Source: Stachybotrys elegans (Eukaryota > Ascomycota > Sordariomycetes > Hypocreales > Stachybotryaceae). From it: a stretch of 64,000 nt of DNA. How positions within the stretch are numbered: the first letter of the stretch is position 1; each line of letters opens with the position of its first letter. Under the pieces are notes generated by a model. It was not told where the DNA came from and did no database searches. It saw nothing but the letters and a program-made list of their open reading frames with translations. The stretch is taken from NCBI GenBank assembly GCA_020746835.1, contig JAGPNK010000013.1:310001-374000 (forward strand), read 5' to 3'. A program made the translations under genes and the position numbers. This document shows, piece after piece, positions 10,527 through 20,765 of this stretch.

Positions 10527-11528
10527 GTGAGCATCATGATCAGCCCGGAGCTGCAGGCCCATCTCCAGAGCGTGATCCCCTCGTCCTCGCGCGCGGCGCT
10601 CCGTACGTCGGTCCTGCCCGCCCTCCTCACCGGCGTTGCCCGCGTCGCCAGCACCCTCCGCGCCGCGCAGCACGTCTCGCTCGCCGGCACCGCCAACGCC
10701 TTTGGCGATGACCAGCTCAACGTCGACGTAGCGGCCGAGAAGGACATTCGCGCCGCCCTCGCCGCCTGCGGGACCGTCGTTACGGCCAGCAGCGAGGAGG
10801 ACCCCGTGGAGAAGCCCGTCGTGCACCAGGACGGCATCACCAAGGGAGAGAGCCAGGAGACGTATACCCTGGCCTTTGATCCCCTGGATGGCAGCTCCAT
10901 CATCGCGCCCAACTGGTCCGTCGGGGCCATCTTTGGTGTCTGGGACGGAGAGTCGGCGCTGCATCAGGATCCCAAGACGAGACAGGTCGTCTCCATCCTG
11001 GGAGTATTCGGCCCTCGCACGACCGCCATCGTCGCCGTGCGGACAGACGACGCTCCGCCCGCCTGCTTCGAAGTCGGCTTCGGCGACCAAGGCAAGCAGA
11101 CGTGGGAGCTGATGCGCGCCCACGTACAGCTCTCCCGGCCGCCCTTCAAGGCCCGGTACTTTGCGCCAGCCAACCTGCGCTCGGCGGGCGAGGACGCGCG
11201 CTACATGGCCCTCGTCACGCACTACATCTCGGAGCGGTACAACCTGCGCTACAGCGGCGGGCTCGTGCCGGACGTGGCGCACGCGCTGACAAAGGGCCAC
11301 GGCGTGTACGTGAACCCCGTGACGGCGGGCAGCCGCGCCAAGCTGCGCAAGTTGTACGAGCTGTTCCCGGTCGCGCTCGTCGTGGAGTGCGCGGGCGGCA
11401 GGGCCGTCGACCCGGCGACGGGGGAGGACCTGCTGGCGAGGCCGCTGGAGGAGTGGGATGAGAGGGCGGGCTTGGTGTGCGGCACGGCCGAGGAGGTTGA
11501 TCTTGTCAAGGAGAAGCTGCTCGGGTAG
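10527..11528 (+). CDS. Sedoheptulose-1,7-bisphosphatase-like sugar phosphatase (FBPase class I fold), 333 aa
   Basis: Single-exon enzyme of the class I fructose-bisphosphatase family. The metal and substrate motif DPLDGSS is at residues 118-124 and an acidic SEED at 88-92. Several stretches match the SBPase branch better than FBPase: SIIAPNWSVGAIFGVW follows DPLDGSS, FGPRTT is at 161-166, and RYSGGLVPD at 241-249 leads into GVYVNP and then KAxLRKLYE-type sequence. Expected reaction: hydrolysis of sedoheptulose 1,7-bisphosphate (or fructose 1,6-bisphosphate) at the 1-position. Plant SBPase has a CGGTAC segment whose two cysteines sense thioredoxin; the matching segment here, near residues 51-58, has no cysteine. 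No presequence is seen, so it should be cytosolic. The first ATG is 10527; a second at 10536 (MISPEL) is equally plausible. In a fungus it may feed riboneogenesis or the pentose phosphate pathway. Confidence 0.88.
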   Translation: MSIMISPELQAHLQSVIPSSSRAALRTSVLPALLTGVARVASTLRAAQHVSLAGTANAFGDDQLNVDVAAEKDIRAALAACGTVVTASSEEDPVEKPVVHQDGITKGESQETYTLAFDPLDGSSIIAPNWSVGAIFGVWDGESALHQDPKTRQVVSILGVFGPRTTAIVAVRTDDAPPACFEVGFGDQGKQTWELMRAHVQLSRPPFKARYFAPANLRSAGEDARYMALVTHYISERYNLRYSGGLVPDVAHALTKGHGVYVNPVTAGSRAKLRKLYELFPVALVVECAGGRAVDPATGEDLLARPLEEWDERAGLVCGTAEEVDLVKEKLLG

Positions 11529-12827
11529 GTGGAGATGATATGGATGGTAGGTCTGGGACTAGTATGGATAGGTTTGTATGGCAACTAAACTGCTATCCTT
11601 GATTGGTGTGTCTTGCTTGCTAGTTGATGATATAATATAACGAGGAAGTGAATCTGGAAGAATACCATAGCAAGGGCATGGAGATATGTAAGATAAGAGG
11701 GAAAGGTACGCAAATAGAGTGATCCTACATGTAGTTGTAACAAAAAGACTGGACAGATATATTGACTCTGTAAACCTCTACACGCAACATTTCGGAAGAA
11801 TCAGACGGATAGTTGGATTCTGCAGCACATCCCAGCTAAGTGACTTAACGTATATCTCAACTGTGATTGTCATAACACTTTGATTGACCCTTATAATCTG
11901 TCATGCGAGCAGAGTTGTGAATTTGGGCTGAGCTGGTGGTTTTTTCCTATTCATCTTGACGTGATATCTTGCTCGGGGCTCTCTACAACGCTGGTTACAT
12001 ATTCTCGTTTCTGATATATTTACTCTATCAGTGTGAAGCTCAAGCACGAGGAGCTATTTCATATGGGAACTTATATCACAGAGTAGCTTATAGTTCCACA
12101 GTGTCTAGCAGTCCCATTCCATCATCCATTCCTCAGATCTATCTCGAACATATCTGGCCATCAAGACATAGCTAGTAACGACATTGAGTTCGCATGCTAC
12201 TTGTGTTCAGTTCCATTGAAGAAAACTATCCGTGCTAGAATACAGCGTGCAGAGGTATGCTGTATTCAAGCAGAGAACTTCCACTTGCTTCACATGGCTA
12301 CCGTTGGAGATTGTGCTCTCGGGTATTGCATATACTTGTTTCTTTTTATTCAGTACACCTCACGTACCTCAACTGTCGACTACATCTCTGTCTACTTCTG
12401 TCAACTATTGGAGTATGAGTCTGCTCTCTTTCGCTCCTCGCATAGTTACCGCTGCTCAGCTCTTCCGGCTCGTTGAATATAAGAGAGCCATAATAAAAAA
12501 TAATACGACAATGAGACTATGGTTCTCGGATCATTCCGTCCAAGGTGGACTGACTACTCATGGCAACTGGATCGTCGTTCCACCATCGCATCTACCCTGC
12601 ACACCATTTATACACCTTCGCTGTTTGTTTGTCAAAAGACCCATCACGGCGGCCTGAATAGGTAAATCGAGACGACTGCTCAATGTTATACCCCTCTTGT
12701 AGGCATTCGGCCCGTTGCAGTCGTTAGTGGTGATGGTGGGTCGGGAATTACGAATCACTTCAACGTCAATCCACTCACTCATCCTGAACATGCCAACTCC
12801 TTCACAACACATCCCGAGACAGTCAAA
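11529..12827. other. AT-richer intergenic DNA
   Basis: About 1.3 kb between two plus-strand genes. The longest frame (141 codons from 12232) has no family features and no splice partner, so I treat it as non-coding. It holds the 3' end of the SBPase-like gene and the promoter of the oxidoreductase gene. Confidence 0.5.
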
Positions 12828-13970
12828 ATGGCAGGCAAAATATACAACGTAGGCGTCGTGGGCTATGGGTAAGTCATTGCACAACACCTCCTCCCCTTCC
12901 TCGCTCATTCTAACGTGGACAGCCTGTCGGCCAAGGTCTTCCACATCCCCTTCATTACCACGACGCATCCGTTTAAGCTGCACAGCATCGTCCAGCGCAG
13001 CCCCAAGGAGGGCGACTCGGCGCCCCACGACCACCCGGATGTCAAGCACTACACCGACGTCAAGGACCTCATCGCCGACCCCGACGTGGACGTGGTCGTG
13101 GTCACGACGCCGCCCAACCTGCACTTTGACCTGACCAAGGCGGCCCTCGAGGCCGGCAAGCACGTCCTCACCGAGAAGCCCTTTGTGCCCAGCTCGGCCG
13201 AGGCTGAGGCGCTCATGGCCGTCGCAAGGGAGCACAACCGCCTCATCTGCGTGTACCAGAACCGCCGGTGGGACTCGGACTTCCTCCTCGTCAAGCACCT
13301 GCTGGCGGCGGGCACGCTCGGCCGCGTCGTCGAGTTCAACACGCACTTTGACCGGCACCGCCCGCAGGCCCCCGCCACGTGGAAGGGCCAGCTGGACATG
13401 AGCGCGGGCGGCACGGCGCTGTTCGACCTGGGCACGCACCTCATCGACCAGGCCTACGTGCTGTTCGGCATGCCGGCGTCGGTGCACGGGCGGCTGCTGA
13501 ACCAGCGCGAGGGCCGCGTGGAGCTGGCCAGCCCGGACAGCGTGTCGGCCGAGCTCATGTACGCCGACGGCATGCTCGTCAACGTCAAGATTGGCATCCT
13601 CAGCGTCGAGGCCGAGCAGCCGCGCTTCTGGGTCCGCGGCACGAAGGGTAGCTTCCGCAAGACCGGGCTCGACAGCCAGGAGGGCCAGCTGCGCGCCGGG
13701 GCCAAGCCCACCGACGCGGGCTTCGGCGAGGAGAGCACCGAGGGCATGGCGCTGACCGTCATCGACGCCGAGGGCAGGTTTGTGTCCGCGCCCGTGCCGC
13801 AGCTCGTGCCCGAGACGTATCGCGCCTTCTACGCCGGGTTCGGCAGGGCCGTGGAGACGGGCGAGGAGGAGCATGTCCCCGTCAAGGCGGGCGAGGCGAG
13901 GGATGTGCTCAAAATCATCGAGGCGATTGTCGAGAGCGCGAAGACGGGGAGGAACGTGTCACTGGAGTGA
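12828..13970 (+). CDS. Gfo/Idh/MocA-family NAD(P)-dependent oxidoreductase, 362 aa
   Basis: Two exons: 12828-12868 and 12923-13970. The intron (GT at 12869, AG at 12921-12922) splits the Rossmann glycine motif; joined, it reads VGVVGYGLSAKVFHIPF at residues 8-24, a classic N-terminus of this family. The lysine motif of the active site, TEKPF, sits near residue 95. The C-terminal alpha/beta domain follows, for a length normal for the family (350-390 aa). No signal peptide: a cytosolic sugar or polyol dehydrogenase or related enzyme. The substrate cannot be told from sequence. The closest well-known relatives are E. coli YdgJ and fungal proteins annotated only as oxidoreductases. The long minus-strand frame covering this gene is an antisense shadow caused by GC-rich codons. 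Confidence 0.92.
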
Positions 13971-15186
13971 TTCCAGCACGGATACGGATACAAGGACAGG
14001 GCATTGAATAATGATACTACGGCACTGTTTTTGTAATGAATGCAACTCTACAGCTCTACCAAGGATTCCCGCCTCGCCAACCATCTTGGCCGTGAACTGT
14101 CCATCTTCCGTACTCGCTCTCGTTCAGCGGAAAGCCACACAAGCATCGCCTCCCCGCCGCTTGTTAGTCAGATCAAGAACAGAACCACCCACACATACCG
14201 CCAAAAGTCCTGTTTCCTCTTGGTGCTGTTCTGTCGTGTCTAGCTCGACTCGCCGCGAGCCAATCGCGACGCAGCCTCTGCTGTGCGCCGCTCGTATTCC
14301 CGCCCGCCGTGTGACGCCGACGCAACCACTCATGAGTGCAGCTGGTCGGGCTGAGCGTCGCATCTCGATCAAAGGTGAATACCACCCCCTCTTTGCAGGC
14401 GGGGGGACACGCGTTTCCCCGGATTCAAAGGCAGGGATGGAGTGGAACCGTCAAAGGCATGCCCGTCCATCCATCATCATGGCCCGGCTGTTGATTCTCG
14501 ACCTTCCTTGCAGGTATGGGATTTCCTTTCCATTCGCCGAGCTAGAGGTGGCTCGTGTCGGAAATGACATCAAGCGTGTTGGAGTCGATTGGAACCACAT
14601 TAATGGGCTCGGCTGCTGACCTGGGCCAAGAGAGCTCTGGCCTTGGTTATGCTTACAGCTTGCCGAACGGCCGCTAGCCAAGCCAGCAATGTCTGATGCC
14701 CAGTATTAATTAGGTACCTTTTGGAGGCTTAGGCTGAACCAACCTCTTCTCCATCAGCCTCGCACCTCTCCACGTCGCCCCAATCATGACCCCTGGTTAG
14801 AAAGGAAACCCATCCATCAATAATGGCCCGGCTTCCAAGAACGGAGCAAGCAGGTACGTAAGTCTCGAGGATCGAGAGGATCGACGCCGCTTCGCCAAGC
14901 CTGGATCGGCGCCACCCATGGGCCTTTCTCCTCTTCCTCTCTTTGCTGACTGACCATCGAATGACACTGCCGAGCCCGACACGCACAGATCGAATCAATC
15001 GACTTTGCGTGGCGGTGATGTAAGTCTTCGTACTCGGCACCTGTGGGAACACACAGCCCCCTGCCCACCTCTCCAAGCATAAAGAAAGCTCCCCCAGCTT
15101 CAGAAGCCTTCAACCTATCTTGCTCCCATCCCTCCAGCGCCCTTGCATCAGACATCACATCATATCGACCCTCAACCCTAGCCAAG
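13971..15186. other. Intergenic DNA
   Basis: About 1.2 kb. No convincing coding region on either strand. The last part is the CFEM gene promoter, with a CATAAAG element near 15079 and a CT/CA-rich leader before the ATG. Confidence 0.5.
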
Positions 15187-15847
15187 ATGAAGTACGCCTT
15201 TGCTGCCATTGCCCTTGCCGCTGCGGCTTCTGCCCAGAGCCTCGACATCCTCCCTGAGTGCGCCCGCGCTTGCGTCCGCGAGGTCGCCGACGCGCAGAAC
15301 TGTGATGCCACCGACGTGAGCTGCCTCTGCCGCGGCATCCAAGACCCCTCGGTCACCGACTGCGGTCTTCGGGAATGTGGTCCCGACCAGTTATTGGGTA
15401 CGTTGAGCCGACGAAGCATCATGGTTCTTCTCTGACTGACAATTCGACGTAGGCGAACTCCTCCCTGCCGTCATCCAACTCTGCCCCGAGATTGCTACCC
15501 AGAGCTTCTCCATCCCTGAGCCTCCTGCTACCACGGATGCCAGCTCGGATATCGCCTCCACCACTGTCACGGAGACGGCCACCGTCACATCCACCACCGG
15601 CACGGACACGGCCAGCGAGACGGACACCACGTCCGGGACTGAGACCGAGTCCGAGACCGTGTCCGAGACCACCATCGACACCACCGTGACCACCACCTTT
15701 ACCGACAGCACCGGCGGCGAGTCCACCGTGACGGAGACGTCTCCCCTCACCACCTCTACCTCCACCGAGGACGGTGACAGCGGCGCCGCCCGCGTCGGCT
15801 CCGGCGGTGCTCTCGCCATGCTCGTCGCTGCTGCCATGGCCCTGTAA
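15187..15847 (+). CDS. CFEM-domain GPI-anchored surface protein, 201 aa
   Basis: Two exons: 15187-15397 and 15453-15847 (intron GTACGT...GTAG). Signal peptide at residues 1-17 (MKYAFAAIALAAAASA). A CFEM domain with all eight cysteines follows at about residues 25-83: ECARAC, NC, SCLC, DC, EC and a last C after the intron in QLC. The aspartate before the third cysteine region that fixes haem in Candida CFEM proteins may be matched in CDATDVSCLC. The next 90 residues are Ser/Thr-rich and likely O-glycosylated, and the protein ends in a hydrophobic tail suited to a GPI anchor (GSGGALAMLVAAAMAL). Expected location is the plasma membrane or wall. Roles known for the family are haem/iron uptake, adhesion and, in pathogens, effector activity; which applies is unknown. 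Convergent with the hydrolase gene, only 110 bp apart. Confidence 0.92.
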
Positions 15848-15957
15848 GCAACCCGCAGGAGGGCCGTGGTCGATGAGAGATGAAGTAATGGAAAGATGAT
15901 GCAGTGTAATATAGTTGCTTCGTATAATACCTACGTAACTCAATGTATCATTTCTAA

Positions 15958-16993
15958 TCATGCCTTTTGTCGCCCGCCTTCTATCTCGTCTACCCACGCC
16001 GCTACCTTTCTGGCAACGGCCCAGCTCGATTCTATTCATGTCAGCCACAATTCTTGTAATCTTGGTAGTGCTCAACATACCTTCTTTCACCGAGAAGGCA
16101 TGGGGCAAATCCCCCTCGTCAACTATAATCCTCGCGCTGCCCTTTCTTTTCTCAATAAACTCATCCCGCAGATGATTCGCCACCCAATGATCCTCCTTGC
16201 CATAGAATATGAAAAACCTAGGCAAGTCGGCGGCAGCAGCACCCTCACCGCCGCGGACAGCCACCTCCCACAGCTCCTCCTCCCACGTATCCTCGGCGAT
16301 GTCGCGCATCTCGGCCAGCCCCATGTGGATCGCCTGCCACACGCCGTCCCGGCTCTTGAGCCACCGCGCCGTGACACCCGCCGCGGCCGGCGTGAAGCCC
16401 ATGACGCGCTCCACGATCCACGCCAGCGTGCCCTCCGAGAAGAGCGCGAGCGGCAGCTTGGCTAGCCAGTGCACGTTGGCCTCGAAGCCGGGGACCTGGA
16501 GCAGCCGCGCGACGCCCAGACCGCTCGGCGATTTCGCAATGTGCGTGAGCGTGGCGAATAGCAGAAAGCCATGGCGGAGGTGCAGATGCGGCGCGCGAGA
16601 CGGGTCCTCGAGATGCCGGCGGAAGATTTCTACCGATATGTACGTCCCGACCGAGTGGCCCATGAGAATCACCTCGTCGTACGGCCGCTCATCCTTCGTC
16701 TCCGTCCTGAGCGACGCCACGTGGTCGTACATGCCCTCAATCTGCCGGTCCAGGTCCCAGGGCGGATTCCCCGGGCCAAAGGGCTCGTGCTCATCGTCGA
16801 CGAAGCCCAGCAGGTTCCGCCCGTAGACGTGATAGGCTGTGTCTCCTTCATTCAGGAGGCCTCGAAGGCAGTCGAGGAAATGGGCGTAGAAGTCAATGAG
16901 GCCCGGGTTGCCGCAGATGAAGTAGATGAGGGCGTGCCGCCTGGCCGTGTGCTGCTGCGGCGAGGGCAGGGAGATTGCGTGGATGCGAGCCAT
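15958..16993 (-). CDS. Lipid-droplet-associated hydrolase (LDAH-like) alpha/beta hydrolase, 328 aa
   Basis: Two exons: 16081-16993 and 15958-16031. The intron (GTATGT at 16080-16075, branch-like CTGAC, AG at 16033-16032) restores a C-terminus ending ARKVAAWVDEIEGGRQKA. Serine hydrolase of the LDAH family (Pfam Lipase_3-like DUF2305 group). N-terminal FICGNPGLIDFY is the family's oxyanion/HxG-like strand; the nucleophile is S114 in GHSVG; the acid is probably D in YGKEDHWV; and the histidine is in LPHAFS. Members bind lipid droplets and may hydrolyse sterol or acyl esters; activity on sterol esters is disputed. No signal peptide. Without the intron the frame would run through the CFEM gene antisense to 524 codons, which is an artefact. 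Confidence 0.88.
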
Positions 16994-17262
16994 CTTTGGG
17001 GATGATGAAATTTGTATCTGCCTGACATGTGCTGAGTTGGGAGCATCGTGATTTATGTGGGGGCATCACCACGTAACCGAAGCCAAGAGCATCGGCATGG
17101 AACATTCATCTTAGTCAAAGAAGGAGAGCACCATCAACATAATGCAGTCACATGTACCCGCACACAGTTTTACATTATTCATGTTCAAAGGATAGATTCA
17201 TGAATCCCGTCTAATTGCTAATCGACAAACATGCCAACAATGGAAATAAGAAACAAATCCTC

Positions 17263-19247
17263 TTATATTATCAATGCCATTCCCACGGCAGCCGACACAA
17301 TCATGGCAACGGCCGCGCTGGCCACGACGGCGGGCGCCGCATCCTCAACCTCGATGAGCGTGCCAAACACCTCGGGCACGTACGGGGCGGGCTCCGACTC
17401 GTCGAGCGTGCCGTCCCAGCAGTACTCCTGGAAGCAGCTGCGGCAGGCGTTGGGCACGGTCGTGTTGGTGCGCTCGAAGCTGTGGTGCAGCATGGCGCAG
17501 CCGACGCAGACGGGCCAGTTCTCGTCGCGCGTGGCGTTGTGCATCGTGGCCACGGCCCAGCCGTTCTGCACCATGGCGTCGCGCTCGCCCTCGCTGACCG
17601 ACACGGACAGCGTCGAGATGTTGGACGTGTACACGTAGGGGTAGTTGGGGATGTAGACGATGAGGGGCGCGGGCTCCGTCACGTTGGTCGTGTTGCAGCC
17701 GAAGAAGACGGGCCGCGTGTTGAGGCCCAGGTTGAGGAACGTGTCGCGGCCCGGCACCACGGGGAAGCCCGTGCCCTCGGAGATGGACTCGAGGGATCGC
17801 TCGTACGTGGCAATGGCCGAGGCGCCGTTGGGCCAGCTCGTCTCTGTGTCGGCTGACGAGTCGATGGAGAAGACGACGTCGACTTGGCGCTCGATGAGGA
17901 GATGGGGGTGGTAGGGCACGTTTTGCAGGTCCTCGCCGCCGTCGACGAGGGTCAGGCGCTCATGGTCGCCGCTCAGGTTGTTGGAGTCGTTGTAGTTGCG
18001 GAAAGGGTTGGGCGTCCAGTCGGCGATATCGTTGTTGGAGTCGCCAAACACATCGAGGACGTTGACGAGAGCGTCGATGAGGAAACCCGGCACGCCCTCG
18101 GGCACAAACGGGCTCTCCGGATCCTGCAGATACAGCACGATGGCGTTGAACAGACTGCTCGAGGTACCCATGACGAAACCGGCGTTGTCGAAGCCGGCCA
18201 CGCAGCGCGCGTCGTCGGGCAGCTCACCTCCATCAAAGGCCGAGCCAACCCACTGCAGGGGCACATAGGCGTGGAGCGTAGGATCCGAGGATCCCAGTTC
18301 CCAGGGCGAAAACTCAAACACGGTCGAGTTGACGGAGATGATCTCCTCGCCCGGGTCGCGGCCGTTGGCGATGATGAAGGGCAGCGGCGTGCGGCCGTTG
18401 CGGAACTCCTCGTCGTTGGCGATGGAGGAGAAGGTGACGCCGGGGCCTCCCTCGTCGGCGTTGATGAGCTGGTAGGACAGCATGCGGCCCCAGTAGTCGG
18501 TGATGGAGCGCTCGAAGCCCGCGTCGTCCTTGTCGCTGACGGAGCCCGAGACCTCGCTGTAGTACTGGCGCAGGCTGACCTGCTCGGGGCCCTCGAGGAG
18601 CGAGTCCTGCGTCTGCCAGAGGTTGCCGGAGCGCAGGTGGTCCTGCACCGAGGTCCAGTTGTTGACGAACAGGCTGCCGACGAGCCAGCCGCCGCCCGAC
18701 AGACCCGAGAGGTACGTTGAGCTCTGGAGCAGACCGCCGAGGTTGCCGTCCGTCTCACTGCCGTCGGAGCGGCTGTCCCACGCGGCGACGGCGCCGGCGC
18801 CGTTGAGCATGGCGCGGTAGCCGCCGCCCGAGATGGCGAGGCCAATGTTGGGCAGCGCGGTCGCATCGTCCTCGACGTTGCGCAGGTAGTGGTCCGAGTC
18901 GAAGCCGGGGATGGCGAGGCGGCCGAGCAGGCGGCGGATGTGAGGGATCGTCTCGTTGCGGCGCATCTGCACCCAGTCGCGCTCCTGGTCGCTCAGCCTG
19001 CTCCCGTCGCGGATGCGCGGCCGCCGCTCGGGGCAGTCGACCTCGGTGGGCGTGTAGCCATTGGGGGCGTTGGAAACGGCGCGGCGGCTGAAGGCGGAGG
19101 CGGGATGGCTGGCTGTAGAGGCTGTTAGAAGGATGAGATGATTTGTCTTTGAGATTGTGTACCTGGAGATGTTTGGGGTACTGCCGCCACGGAGTGCAGC
19201 GAGGATGCCGCGGCCAGGAGAAGCGTCAGCTGGCTAGCGACGCCCAT
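17263..19247 (-). CDS. PLB1: GPI-anchored phospholipase B / lysophospholipase, 644 aa
   Basis: Two exons: 19163-19247 and 17263-19112. The small first exon supplies a signal peptide (MGVASQLTLLLAAASSLHSVAA). Joined, the protein continues PTEVDCPERRP, a typical start of the mature fungal enzyme. Catalytic features of the cPLA2/PLB family are all present: SGGGYRAM near residues 123-130, the nucleophile serine in GLSGGGW at about 167, and the catalytic aspartate in VDGGEDLQNVP at about 419. The length fits yeast Plb1-Plb3 (about 650-700 aa). Several NxS/T sites and paired cysteines occur. The C-terminus after VEDAA is hydrophobic and suits a GPI anchor. Expected role: deacylation of phospholipids and lysophospholipids at the cell surface or secreted. 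It precedes other lipid genes in this block. Confidence 0.95.
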
Positions 19248-20765
19248 GACGGGTTGGGGGAAGAGTTGCTGGGAAAGGTAAGATCGGTCGGGAAGAAAGT
19301 AGTAGTGAATTATTCGACGACGTTTTACGTGGGGTTGAGCCACAGACAAGCCACGCCAATTAATGCGTAGTGAAGCTGAGAGGATATTGGGGGAATAGAT
19401 GGCGAGGACGAGCTCTCTCGACAATTGCCGATGAAGGAAAGTCAAACAAAAGAGCGCAAGGGGAAAGAAGAAAAAAACGCAGGCAGCTGGCTATATGATC
19501 ATGGCAGAACAAAGACAAAAAGAGGGAAAACGGAGAATTGGCAGCTGAAGGAGCCGTGATGGGCGGATCTGTTGGAGCATGTTTTAAAATTAGGCCCTTC
19601 CAATGACTTGTTCCCGCCGGCTCGGCGCAGGGATGGGATGACAATCCAACCCGCTCCGTCAGTCAAAGTCAATGCCATGCCATGGCGGCGCGGGCGTGGC
19701 AGGGCGTCGCATGCGTGTCTGTGGCTTGGCTGCCCAAAACATGCCGATGAACATTTTCAATCTTCTCTATTTCTTTCTTTCGTTCTTTCTTTAAATTAAT
19801 TTAAATTAATTTATTTTCCCTTCATTCATTTCTTTACTTGATATCTCTCTCTCTCTTCACCTGCACGTTCCTCCTCGAAGCTGCTGACGCGCGTCGCTAC
19901 AGTAATTGAGAAAATATAAGCCAAGCATTGCCAAGCCGCGCTGGCACTACTATTCACTGCCGCACTCAGTCAGCTTCTCGCCAAGACTTATCAGGGGTCA
20001 TGGCGGTTTGGTCGGCATCATCTCTGTCGCAGGCTCACTCGACCTCCTCAATCCCTATGGGCCCTGTTGCATTTTGTTGCATTTTCTTTACGGCGTATCG
20101 GCGTAGCGTCTTACATATTGCCCATTCGCCGACGCAATGTCCTCGTGCAGGACTCTTCTTCCCTTCTGGCTTGCTTGTCGGCTGATGCGGGCTGGCGTGG
20201 GCATTCTGAAACAAAGCACATGCAGTCTGCCTCGTGCCAAGCCCTGACCGACCTTGGGCCAGTCTCTCTCTCCCCTCCCTGCGCTCAAGGGATGCATGCT
20301 GATCCCAATGGACTGCCACGACCTCTACAGGGCTGATGTTTGCTGACGTGGGGTAAGATGCGCCAGGTAGGGCTCTTTTGAGGATATCCGTTGGGTTTGA
20401 GCCCGGAGATAACTACGTCGGACCATAGACGCCGACCGGCACACACTCCGACGACGCCAGCCACGTTGCTGCGTACACCCAACTTCCTTATTGAGTTCCT
20501 CATTCATTCATTGTTGCTGTTTAATAATCTGGTCCATATCAGCACTTGGCATGCTCCTCGCTGACCGCAGGGGTCTGTCATCAACATGGGACACACTCTC
20601 GGGCTGTCTGTATCCGGCACTTGCCGTTCACCAAAGGCGGATCTGAATAGCGTGTCAGAGGCGGTCCAACATTCTATTTGTACATATCAAATTATCAAGT
20701 ATCAAGTATCAAGTATCAGGGGTATCACGTCGCTCGATATCCTACATGCTGGCTGCCCCAGCGCC
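19248..20765. other. Intergenic DNA upstream of phospholipase B gene
   Basis: About 1.5 kb with no convincing gene. It holds T/C-rich sequence and an AT repeat near 19790-19815 (two TTTAAATTAA-type units). The right end carries a heptamer repeat at 20693-20720, close to the 3' end of the NAD kinase gene. Confidence 0.5.
20693..20720. repeat. (TATCAAG)n heptamer tandem repeat
   Basis: Three perfect TATCAAG copies and a fourth ending TATCAGG. It lies 46 bp beyond the stop codon of the minus-strand NAD kinase gene, so likely inside its 3' UTR. Confidence 0.85.

Noticed and set aside
10067..10930. 416-codon minus frame fused to thioredoxin
   Set aside because: Its extra 288 codons are antisense to the SBPase-like gene and have no family features; the real start is at 10066.
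12232..12657. 141-codon plus frame
   Set aside because: AT-rich composition and no motifs; likely chance.
12558..13874. 438-codon minus frame
   Set aside because: Antisense shadow of the Gfo/Idh/MocA oxidoreductase, due to GC-rich third positions.
15419..16080. Long minus frame extending the hydrolase to 524 residues
   Set aside because: It reads antisense through the CFEM gene; an intron at 16032-16080 gives a normal family C-terminus and stop at 15958.
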